A DNA stretch of 5,581 nt from an uncultured Ruminococcus sp. (GTDB lineage Bacteria > Bacillota > Clostridia > Oscillospirales > Ruminococcaceae), in contig CAMAIG010000128.1 of the NCBI GenBank assembly GCA_945835085.1, positions 1 to 5,581 of the forward strand, written 5' to 3'. The notes beneath the pieces were generated by a model that saw only the letters and a program-made list of their open reading frames with translations, had not been told where the DNA came from and ran no database searches. The position numbers and the translations under genes are program-made. Shown here piece after piece: positions 1 through 5,581 of this stretch. Position 1 is the first letter of the stretch; each line of letters begins with the position of its first letter.

Positions 1-61
1 GGGGAGCGTATTAGTGATATTATATTGATAATAATAATTTATATCGACGCAAAACGTTATA
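1..61 (+). other. A+T-rich stretch upstream of the T-box leader; probable promoter region
   Basis: Positions 11-46 are almost entirely A and T, unlike the G+C-richer leader that follows. A promoter for the T-box transcript is expected here because stem I begins at about position 62. I could not find a convincing paired -35 and -10: TTGATA (25-30) has no suitable -10 about 17 nt downstream, and TATAAA (58-63) would start transcription inside stem I. No coding sequence is visible. The promoter is inferred from position only. Confidence 0.3.
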
Positions 62-302
62 AAGAGGGACCCCGATTCCGCATGATACAGGCTTTTCAGA
101 GAGCAGTCGGCACAGGCTGAAACCGACAGCGTCTGTAAGGAAAAAGGCACCGCCCTCCCAGTCTGCCTAATAAGCAGCGGACGCCCCCGTTACAGGGCAG
201 TTTGAGGCATATTTTCCGTGGATATCACGGGGCAATATGCGAAAACGGGTGGAATCACGGTAATTATCGTCCCGAGGCACTGCTTCGGGGCGTTTTCTTT
301 TT
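62..302 (+). promoter_or_regulatory. T-box riboswitch (tRNA-sensing transcription attenuator), Gly or Thr specific
   Basis: This leader has the parts of a T-box in the right order. Stem I has a lower helix 64-68/153-157, a middle helix 86-92/131-137, the AGAGAG motif at 98-103 and an apical helix 106-110/123-127. A small stem (163-166/174-177) and a GCCC/GGGC pair (183-186/195-198) sit where stem II elements belong. Stem III is very clear: 207-213/234-240 plus 216-220/226-230. The T-box motif GGGTGGAATCACGG is at 247-260. The antiterminator would pair 246-249/271-274 and 257-259/268-270 around a seven-base TGGAATC bulge, competing with the terminator at 268-302. T-boxes let transcription continue when the matching tRNA is uncharged. 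The specifier is GGC (146-148, Gly) or ACC (149-151, Thr). The bulge base A253 would pair with a tRNA whose discriminator base is U, which bacterial tRNA-Gly has. The T-box identity is seen directly; the amino acid is inferred. Confidence 0.9.
268..302 (+). terminator. Intrinsic terminator of the T-box leader
   Basis: A ten-pair stem (268-277 with 283-292, including two G-T wobbles) closes a five-base CACTG loop and is followed by a T-rich tract at 293-302 interrupted by one C. Its 5' arm (268-274) is also the 3' side of the T-box antiterminator, so the two structures exclude each other. It ends only 17 nt before the ATG of the AAA+ gene, and the ribosome binding site GGAG (308-311) lies just past the T tract. 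Confidence 0.9.
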
Positions 303-319
303 GGATTGGAGAGATTTTT

Positions 320-1504
320 ATGAATAATCAGCTTGATGATCTTGCGGTCAGGCTTTCGGGGCTGGCTGTTTTCAGAAATGTGCTGAGGCTCAGGACTATG
401 AGCAGCCTTCTCAGAATGCTTTCGGAAAAGACGCCCGCTGCCTGCGGTGAATTTGCTCATGCCCTTTACCGCCACGGCACGAACCTTTCCGATTATATCA
501 TCAAGGCGGTGACCGAGGACGAAAATTCATATCTGCTGAAAAAAGCCCGCAGGGAAAGCATTTCCCCCGTCATGGAGAATGCAGTCCAAAAGGAGCTTAA
601 GCTTTTTGAGGAGATATCCATGCTTACAACGGAAGATGTCCGCAGGGCAATGGGTTACATGGGATATCTGCCCGAATGGGAGAATACCTATTATGATTTT
701 GTATCTCTTTACACGGAGAGAATGGACAAGCTGTTCACACGGGGCTACGGTATTTTTGCAAAATATACCGCATTCATGCTCAAGGACCATGTTATCGAGC
801 CTGTAATGACTCCCGACCCTCAGAGGTTATCTCAGCTTCCCGCTTACGAAACTCAGCGCAAGAAGGTCATAGACAATACCCTTGCTCTCATAAAGGGACG
901 TCCTGCCGCAAACTGCCTGCTCTACGGCGATGCGGGCACGGGCAAATCCTCCACCGTTAAGGCTGTGGTAAACGAATTTGCCGACAGGGGACTCAGGCTT
1001 ATCGAGATGAAAAAATCCCAGCTCCATGAGCTTCCCGATGTAATGATGAGCATTGCCGACAATCCCCTTAAATTCATCATTTTCATAGATGATCTTTCCT
1101 TTGCGGCAGATGATGAGGATTTCGGTGCGCTGAAAGCTGTGCTTGAAGGCTCCATTGCATCAAAGGCGTCAAACGCTGTCATTTATGCCACCAGCAACCG
1201 CCGCCATCTTGTCAAGGAAAGCTTTTCCGACCGCTCCGGGGACGATATCCATGCAAGGGACACCCGTGAGGAGCTTGCTTCCCTGTCAGAGCGCTTCGGT
1301 CTGAAGGTGACCTTCTTAAAGCCCGACAAGGATACATATCTTACTATTGTAGAGCATCTTGCAAAGCAGTATGGCATAGAATATGACCGTGATGAGCTGT
1401 TTACAAAGGCGGAGGCTTATGCTCTCAGAAGAAGTGGCAGAAGCGGCAGAGCTGCCCGTCATTTCATTGAGATGCTTAAATCCGAGGAGCCTGAGAATGA
1501 TTGA
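320..1504 (+). CDS. AAA+ family ATPase, DUF815/COG2607-like
   Basis: This encodes a 394-residue predicted cytoplasmic ATPase with no signal peptide or membrane segment. The first ~170 residues are helical and carry no motif I recognise. The AAA+ core follows: Walker A GDAGTGKS at 203-210, Walker B FIIFIDDLS at 252-260 (D257, D258), a sensor-1-like ATSN at 290-293, the segment SLSERFGL at 321-328 whose R325 is a candidate arginine finger, and a C-terminal SGRSGRAARHF (372-382) resembling sensor 2. This order and the SLSERFGL block match the DUF815 family, whose biological role is not known to me. The ATG at 320 is chosen because GGAG (308-311) is well spaced. The longer in-frame GTG at 218 lies inside T-box stem III and would need translation through the terminator. 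The gene is the first under T-box control and is followed after 31 nt by the binding-protein gene, so the two are probably co-transcribed. Arginine codon AGG is frequent (9 of 29), unlike thrS. The family call is confident; the substrate is unknown. Confidence 0.85.
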   Translation: MNNQLDDLAVRLSGLAVFRNVLRLRTMSSLLRMLSEKTPAACGEFAHALYRHGTNLSDYIIKAVTEDENSYLLKKARRESISPVMENAVQKELKLFEEISMLTTEDVRRAMGYMGYLPEWENTYYDFVSLYTERMDKLFTRGYGIFAKYTAFMLKDHVIEPVMTPDPQRLSQLPAYETQRKKVIDNTLALIKGRPAANCLLYGDAGTGKSSTVKAVVNEFADRGLRLIEMKKSQLHELPDVMMSIADNPLKFIIFIDDLSFAADDEDFGALKAVLEGSIASKASNAVIYATSNRRHLVKESFSDRSGDDIHARDTREELASLSERFGLKVTFLKPDKDTYLTIVEHLAKQYGIEYDRDELFTKAEAYALRRSGRSGRAARHFIEMLKSEEPEND

Positions 1505-1535
1505 CAGCGGCATTTGACCGAAAGGATAGATAAAA

Positions 1536-2540
1536 ATGAAAAAAACACTTAGCCTGCTTGGAGCAGCGGCTGCATTCATGCTTGCCTTTTCCTCCTGCGG
1601 GCAGGAAAAGGCTATCGTCGGCGGCGATGATGAGGAGCAGGTGGCTGCAGAATACAGCGTTTCGGTGCTAAAAGGTCCTACCGCTATGGGTATGGCAAAG
1701 CTTATCGAGGAAAGCAGGAATAACGAGAGCTTTAATTCATATGACGTGACTATCCACGGCACTGCCGATGAAATTTCTGCGGGAGTTATAAGCGGCAGCA
1801 CCGATATCGCCTGCATACCCGCAAATCTTGCGGCTATAATGTACAAAAAGACAGAGGGCGCTGTAAATGTATGCGCTGTTAATACCCTGGGCGTTCTGTA
1901 TGTTGTGACTGCGGGAGAGGATATATCCACTGTGGAGGACCTCAGGGGCAGGACCATTTATTCCACGGGAAAGGGAACTACTCCCGAGTATGTTTTAAAC
2001 TATATCCTCAGGCAGAACGGGCTTGAACCTCAGAAGGACGTTATCATAGAATATAAATCGGAAGCCTCCGAATGTGCTGCCCTTATGGCTGAAAGCGAAA
2101 ATGCGGCGGCAGTCCTTCCTCAGCCCTATGTGGCTGCCGCAATGGCAAAGAACGACAAGCTGAGTATATCGCTCAGTCTTACCGAGGAATGGGCAAGGGT
2201 CTGTGACACTCCCATGATAACGGGCGTGACCATTGCACAGAAAAGCGTTATTGAGAAAAATCCCGAAGCGTTTTCAATATTTATGGAGGAATACGCCGCT
2301 TCCGTTGACTATGTAAATGCAAATACCGATGAAGCTGCGGCTATTATCGGCAGTCTTGATATAGTAAGCGAGGCTGTGGCAAAGAAGGCGCTCCCTTACT
2401 GCAATATCACCCTTCTGAAAAACGAGGAAATGAAAACGGCTGTTAATGGCTACTGGAACGTGCTTTTTGAAGCGGATCCCGCTTCGGTAGGCGGAGCGGT
2501 GCCCGATGAAGGCGTTTTCTACACAGAAAATGAAGAATAA
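1536..2540 (+). CDS. ABC transporter substrate-binding lipoprotein, NMT1/TauA-like
   Basis: This is a 334-residue extracytoplasmic solute-binding protein. The N-terminus has MKK, a hydrophobic stretch (5-18) and a lipobox-like LAFSSC, with Cys21 the likely lipidated residue; F at -3 is a little unusual. An acidic linker (31-34) follows. The mature part has the features of type-2 periplasmic binding folds of the NMT1/THI5, TauA and SsuA group: LKGPTAMGMAKL at 45-56, the GSTDIACIPANLA segment near 87-99, and TVEDLRGRTIYSTGKGTTPEYVL at about 132-154. Length fits the family. The start has a good Shine-Dalgarno (AAAGGA at 1521-1526, 9 nt spacing). The gene lies 31 nt after the AAA+ gene and overlaps the start of the permease gene, so they form one transcription unit. 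The ligand cannot be read from sequence; related proteins bind sulfonates, nitrate-like anions, or thiamine precursors. T-box control hints at a ligand linked to amino-acid supply, but that is inference. Confidence 0.85.
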   Translation: MKKTLSLLGAAAAFMLAFSSCGQEKAIVGGDDEEQVAAEYSVSVLKGPTAMGMAKLIEESRNNESFNSYDVTIHGTADEISAGVISGSTDIACIPANLAAIMYKKTEGAVNVCAVNTLGVLYVVTAGEDISTVEDLRGRTIYSTGKGTTPEYVLNYILRQNGLEPQKDVIIEYKSEASECAALMAESENAAAVLPQPYVAAAMAKNDKLSISLSLTEEWARVCDTPMITGVTIAQKSVIEKNPEAFSIFMEEYAASVDYVNANTDEAAAIIGSLDIVSEAVAKKALPYCNITLLKNEEMKTAVNGYWNVLFEADPASVGGAVPDEGVFYTENEE

Positions 2541-3282
2541 GTCACGGGCGGCAAGGCTTGGGGGAGTTATCTTCTGGCTTGCTGTATGGCAGATAGCTGC
2601 AAGCTTTCTAAACAAGAGCATAATTCTTGTAACGCCCGCAGCTGCCGCAAAAAGGCTTATGGAGCTGCTTTTCGTTCCCGATTTTTACAGGACGGCGGGT
2701 AATTCATTCATCAGGATATCCGCAGGATTTTTTGCGGGAGCTGCGGGAGGGATAATACTTGCCTCCCTGTCGGCGGCATTTTCCGTGGCAAGGGCGCTGA
2801 TAACGCCCCTTATGAGCGCAGTAAAAAGCGTGCCTGTGGCATCATTTGTGATACTTGCGCTGTTCTGGATGAAAAGCTCTGCTTTGTCGGTGTTCGTGTC
2901 CTTTCTGATAGTTCTGCCCGTGTTCTACGGTGCGGTCTATGAGGGCATATGCAGTACGGACAGCAAGCTTATTGAAGCGGCTGAGGTCTTCGGAATGAGC
3001 ATGGGAAAAAGGATAAGATACCTGTATTTTCCTGCAGTGATGCCATTTCTCGGCTCTGCCTGCACTGCGGCGTCGGGGCTTGCTTTTAAGAGCGGTGCGG
3101 CGGCTGAGGTGATAGGTCAGCCCGATTTTACCATAGGAGATATGCTTTACCGCTCAAAAATTTATCTTGAAACTGCCGACCTTTTTGCATGGACTGCGGT
3201 GATAATACTTCTTTCCATTGCTTTTGAGCGGATAGTTAGATTCATGCTGGATATTGCATATAAATATTCAAAAAAAATATAA
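2506..3282 (+). CDS. ABC transporter permease, TauC/SsuC-like
   Basis: This is a 258-residue integral membrane protein, about the usual size for TauC/SsuC permeases (COG0600). Hydrophobic segments lie near residues 18-36, 70-92, 98-120, 125-147, 182-200 and 226-245, consistent with six membrane passes. The cytoplasmic EAA loop that docks an ABC ATPase is clear: E157 A A, then G163, with a FPAVMP end at 175-180. It is expected to form the channel for the binding protein encoded just upstream. The start at 2506 overlaps the upstream gene by 35 nt and has GGAG at 2493-2496. A second ATG at 2530 (11-nt overlap) is possible but has no Shine-Dalgarno at good spacing. No ATP-binding subunit gene follows; the next gene is thrS. 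The ATPase must therefore be encoded elsewhere, or the transporter shares one. Confidence 0.85.
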   Translation: MKAFSTQKMKNKSRAARLGGVIFWLAVWQIAASFLNKSIILVTPAAAAKRLMELLFVPDFYRTAGNSFIRISAGFFAGAAGGIILASLSAAFSVARALITPLMSAVKSVPVASFVILALFWMKSSALSVFVSFLIVLPVFYGAVYEGICSTDSKLIEAAEVFGMSMGKRIRYLYFPAVMPFLGSACTAASGLAFKSGAAAEVIGQPDFTIGDMLYRSKIYLETADLFAWTAVIILLSIAFERIVRFMLDIAYKYSKKI

Positions 3283-3283
3283 A
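3254..3283 (+). promoter_or_regulatory. Candidate promoter for thrS
   Basis: TTGCAT (3254-3259) and TATAAA (3278-3283) are separated by 18 nt and overlap the end of the permease gene. Transcription would begin near 3290 and give thrS its own leader of about 100 nt. The surrounding A+T richness makes chance matches likely, so this is only a candidate. Confidence 0.25.
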
Positions 3284-3394
3284 AGGGGGTGTTTGCTCCG
3301 ATGACAATTGACATATGTACAAAGGAGCGTCAGACTCCCGAAGTGAAGATCTGAATAACATCAATCATTTATTTTATAAAGGAGTAGATAAAAA
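3283..3394 (+). promoter_or_regulatory. thrS leader region with competing hairpins and no terminator
   Basis: This 112-nt gap lacks a GC hairpin followed by T residues, so read-through from the permease gene into thrS is possible. GGAG at 3324-3327 can pair either backwards with CTCC at 3296-3299 (GCTCC 3295-3299 with GGAGC 3324-3328) or forwards with CTCC at 3335-3338. The two pairings exclude each other. The thrS ribosome binding site GGAG (3381-3384) is 10 nt before the ATG. It has none of the marks of a T-box (no GGTGGNACC-like motif), which is notable because thrS genes in this group of bacteria often carry one. Regulation by these hairpins is inference. Confidence 0.35.
3301..3354 (+). 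CDS. Possible 17-residue leader peptide upstream of thrS
   Basis: An ATG at 3301 opens an 18-codon frame ending in TGA, giving MTIDICTKERQTPEVKI. A strong purine-rich site, AAAAGGGGGTG (3281-3291), precedes it with about 11 nt of spacing. Three of 17 residues are threonine (codons ACA, ACA, ACT), and the frame covers both arms of the GGAG hairpins. That could fit translation-coupled attenuation of thrS, but three Thr codons are few and are not consecutive. If transcription starts near 3290 the binding site would be lost. It may equally be a chance frame. Confidence 0.22.
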   Translation: MTIDICTKERQTPEVKI

Positions 3395-5341
3395 ATGATA
3401 AGACTTACACTTAAAGACGGCTCTGTAAGAGAAACCGAGGGCGGAGTTTCCGCTGCCGAGATCGTCAAGGGAATAGGAATGGGACTTTACAAGGCTGCCT
3501 GCTGCGTTAAGCTTGACGGCGTTGTCTGCGACCTGCGTACTATCGTTGACAAGGACTGCACCTTTGAGGTATGCACATTTGACAGCGAAGAGGGAAAGAA
3601 GACCTTCTGGCACACTGCTTCCCATATCGTTGCACAGGCTGTAAAGAGAGTATATCCCGAGGTAAAGCTTTCCATCGGTCCTTCTATCGAGAATGGCTTC
3701 TACTATGATTTTGACACAGAAAAGCCCTTCACTGCCGAGGATCTTGCAAATTTCGAGGCGGAGATAAAGAAGATAGTCAAGGAAGGTCTTGAGCTTGAGC
3801 GCTTTGAACTTTCTCCCGAGGAGGCAGTTAAGAAGCTTACCGAGATGAATGAGCCTTACAAGGTTGAGCTTTGTAAGGAGCACGCAGACAAGGGCGAGAA
3901 TATCAGCTTCTATAAGCAGGGCGAGTTTATCGACCTTTGTGCAGGCCCTCATCTTATGAGCGTTGCACCCGTAAAGGCTGTTAAGCTTACACAGTGCACA
4001 GGTGCATACTGGAGAGGCGACGCAAACGGAAAGCAGCTTTGCAGAGTATACGGCGTTGCATTCCCCAAGGCAAGCGAGCTTGAGGAGCATCTTAAAAAGA
4101 TAGAAGAGGCACTTTCCCGTGACCACAACAAGCTGGGAAGAGAGCTTGAATATTTCACCACAGTTGATACAATAGGACAGGGACTTCCCGTTATCCTGCC
4201 AAAGGGTGCAAGAGTTATCCAGACTCTCCAGAGATGGGTAGAGGACGTTGAGCAGGCTCACGGCTATCTGCTTACAAAAACACCTCTCTTTGCAAAGAGA
4301 GAGTTCTTTAAGATCTCGGGACACTGGGATCACTATCTTGACGGTATGTTCATCATGGGCGACCCCTATGACGAGGAGAAGGAGTGCTTTGCTCTTCGTC
4401 CCATGACCTGCCCCTTCCAGTATCAGGTATATCTTAACAGACAGCGCTCCTACCGTGATCTGCCCATGCGTCTGGGCGAAACCTCCACACTGTTCAGAAA
4501 TGAGGACAGCGGCGAGATGCACGGTCTTATCAGAGTAAGACAGTTCACGATTTCCGAGGGACATCTTGTTCTCCGTCCCGATCAGCTGGAGGAGGAGTTC
4601 AAGGACTGCCTTGCACTTGCAAAGGAAATGCTCGGCACAGTCGGACTTCTTGAGGACTGCACATTCCGCTTCTCTCAGTGGGATCCCGCTAACCCCAAGA
4701 ACAAGTACGAGGGCACAAAGGAGCAGTGGGAAGAGGCTCAGCGTGTAATGGGCGAGATACTCGATCACCTTGGCGTAGATTATACCATTGGCATTGACGA
4801 GGCTGCATTCTACGGTCCTAAGCTTGATATCCAGTACAAGAACGTTTACGGCAAGGAGGACACTCTCGTAACTATCCAGATAGATATGCTTCTTGCACAG
4901 CGCTTCGGAATGTATTATATCGACAAGGACGGTCAGAAGAAGCTTCCTTATATCATTCACAGAACATCTCTCGGCTGCTATGAGAGAACTCTTGCATACC
5001 TTATCGAAAAGTATGCGGGCGTGCTTCCTCTCTGGCTTGCTCCCGAGCAGGTGCGCATTCTCTCCATCAGAGATAATCACAATGATTTTGCACACGCTCT
5101 TGGCGACAGGCTCACAAAGCTCGGCATGAGAGTTACCGTTGACGACAGGGACGAGAACATCGGTCCCAAGATCAAGGCATCAAGACTTGAAAGAATACCC
5201 TACACCGTTATCGTCGGCGACGATGAGATCGCAAACAACACTCTCACCGTCCGTTCCAGAAAGGAAGGGGAGCTTAAGGGTATTCCCGTTGACGAGTTCG
5301 TGGCAAAGATCACCGAGGAGATACTTACCAAAGCAAAATAA
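3395..5341 (+). CDS. thrS: Threonine--tRNA ligase
   Basis: This encodes the 648-residue cytoplasmic enzyme that charges tRNA-Thr with threonine using ATP; the length is normal for bacteria. Domains in order are TGS (about 1-62), an editing domain (about 63-245) with H73-x3-H77 and C182/H186, a class II catalytic core (about 255-545) and an anticodon-binding domain (about 548-648) starting near LAPEQVRIL. The catalytic zinc ligands are C339, H390 and H522. Motif 2 includes FRNE (367-370) and motif 3 has R531 in GCYERTLAYLIE. The block before the zinc histidine reads RQFTISEGH (382-390), where the E. coli enzyme has RGFTQDDAH, so several pocket-lining positions differ. The start has GGAG (3381-3384) at good spacing. 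Codon use is biased: only 2 of about 35 Arg codons are AGG, as expected for a highly expressed gene. It may be co-transcribed with the permease or have its own promoter. Confidence 0.97.
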   Translation: MIRLTLKDGSVRETEGGVSAAEIVKGIGMGLYKAACCVKLDGVVCDLRTIVDKDCTFEVCTFDSEEGKKTFWHTASHIVAQAVKRVYPEVKLSIGPSIENGFYYDFDTEKPFTAEDLANFEAEIKKIVKEGLELERFELSPEEAVKKLTEMNEPYKVELCKEHADKGENISFYKQGEFIDLCAGPHLMSVAPVKAVKLTQCTGAYWRGDANGKQLCRVYGVAFPKASELEEHLKKIEEALSRDHNKLGRELEYFTTVDTIGQGLPVILPKGARVIQTLQRWVEDVEQAHGYLLTKTPLFAKREFFKISGHWDHYLDGMFIMGDPYDEEKECFALRPMTCPFQYQVYLNRQRSYRDLPMRLGETSTLFRNEDSGEMHGLIRVRQFTISEGHLVLRPDQLEEEFKDCLALAKEMLGTVGLLEDCTFRFSQWDPANPKNKYEGTKEQWEEAQRVMGEILDHLGVDYTIGIDEAAFYGPKLDIQYKNVYGKEDTLVTIQIDMLLAQRFGMYYIDKDGQKKLPYIIHRTSLGCYERTLAYLIEKYAGVLPLWLAPEQVRILSIRDNHNDFAHALGDRLTKLGMRVTVDDRDENIGPKIKASRLERIPYTVIVGDDEIANNTLTVRSRKEGELKGIPVDEFVAKITEEILTKAK

Positions 5342-5342
5342 G

Positions 5343-5357
5343 GCAGCAGGCTGCTGC
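5343..5357 (+). repeat. Palindromic hairpin just after thrS
   Basis: GCAGCAG (5343-5349) and CTGCTGC (5351-5357) are perfect complements around one G, so a practical hairpin has a five-pair stem and five-base loop. It starts 2 nt after the thrS stop codon. There is no T tract after it, so it is not a standard intrinsic terminator, though it could protect the mRNA 3' end or help pause transcription. Confidence 0.5.
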
Positions 5358-5451
5358 ACCCGCCTCGTTGGGGAGATAGTGATGAACTGTTAATTTGCGG
5401 CTTGGTCACTTAAAAAAGTCTGCTCAAATAAAGTCCGCCTAAAAGTTTCGT
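5358..5451. other. Non-coding spacer between thrS and the hairpin array
   Basis: I see no open reading frame, ribosome binding site or intrinsic terminator. A weak AGTGA/TCACT pair (5378-5382 and 5406-5410) spans a long loop, and an A run lies at 5412-5417. Nothing here can be assigned a role. Confidence 0.4.
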
Positions 5452-5581
5452 CCACCTTTTCAAAGGTGGCAGGGGTCAAGGGGGCAGCGCCCCTTGTCGC
5501 CGTCCGCAGACGGCGAAATCCCCTTTATGCTTCAAAAACGGAGCAAGGGGTGAGAAATGCGACAGCATTTCGAGGGGAGGC
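5452..5581. repeat. Five-hairpin non-coding element, possibly a dispersed intergenic repeat
   Basis: Five inverted repeats follow one another with almost no spacing: 5452-5459/5462-5469 (CCACCTTT stem); 5477-5483/5490-5496 (CAAGGGG stem, or GGGGC/GCCCC with one bulged G); 5497-5504/5509-5516 (TCGCCGTC stem, CGCA loop); 5520-5525/5545-5550 extended by 5529-5533/5540-5544; and 5554-5560/5565-5571 (GAAATGC stem, GACA loop). The first, third and fifth stems are perfect. No T tract follows any of them on the + strand and there is no coding frame. The window ends within or just after the element. The general look reminds me of intergenic repeats in Ruminococcus-type genomes, an unverified impression. 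It could be a repeated mobile sequence, a structured RNA, or a compound transcription end. Confidence 0.6.

Noticed and set aside
218..319. Upstream GTG start that would lengthen the AAA+ protein by 34 residues
   Set aside because: It lies inside T-box stem III and its codons run through the antiterminator and terminator. The ATG at 320 has a proper ribosome binding site.
527..790. Small - strand frame within the AAA+ gene
   Set aside because: It is fully opposite a well-supported coding region, and I saw no domain in its product.
3308..3313. Perfect -35 hexamer TTGACA upstream of thrS
   Set aside because: The sequence 16-18 nt downstream (around 3330-3337) is G+C-rich with nothing like a -10 element.
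3374..5095. Long 573-codon frame on the - strand opposite thrS
   Set aside because: It mirrors the thrS coding sequence, its product is low-complexity Leu/Cys/Val-rich with no recognisable domain, and thrS is unambiguous. It is a codon-bias shadow.
5343..5357. thrS intrinsic terminator
   Set aside because: The palindrome is real but is followed by ACCCGCC and not a T tract, so it was recorded only as a hairpin.
5452..5581. CRISPR array
   Set aside because: The hairpin stems differ from one another and there are no direct repeats with spacers of regular length.

Overview
The window looks like a chromosomal segment of a Gram-positive clostridial bacterium. Its moderate G+C, clear GGAG-type ribosome binding sites, T-box leader and lipoprotein signal all fit. 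A Ruminococcus-like member of the Oscillospiraceae is my best guess, made from general appearance and not from any search. All supported genes read on the + strand.

Layout. Positions 1-61 are A+T-rich and probably hold a promoter I cannot pin down. Positions 62-302 form a T-box riboswitch: a stem I with the AGAGAG bulge, a possible stem II region, a perfect stem III, the GGGTGGA T-box motif, and an intrinsic terminator ending 17 nt before the first gene. That gene (320-1504) encodes a DUF815/COG2607-type AAA+ ATPase. It is followed after 31 nt by a lipoprotein substrate-binding protein of the NMT1/TauA type (1536-2540) and, overlapping that, by a TauC/SsuC-type ABC permease (2506-3282). No ABC ATP-binding subunit is present. 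A 112-nt gap (3283-3394) holds a possible 17-codon ORF and two mutually exclusive short hairpins, but no recognisable terminator. Next is full-length threonyl-tRNA synthetase, thrS (3395-5341). The last 240 nt have no gene. They contain a small palindrome just after thrS and then a dense run of five hairpins (5452-5571) that reaches almost to the window edge.

How the parts may work together. The T-box should switch on the AAA+/binding-protein/permease operon when a particular tRNA is uncharged. The specifier is ambiguous: GGC (Gly) and ACC (Thr) lie next to each other in the candidate loop. Because no terminator separates the permease from thrS, a threonine-sensing leader could also feed thrS by read-through. 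A glycine reading would instead leave thrS independent. The most unusual points are the T-box in front of an AAA+ ATPase of unknown role, the import pair without its ATPase, and the multi-hairpin array at the right end.
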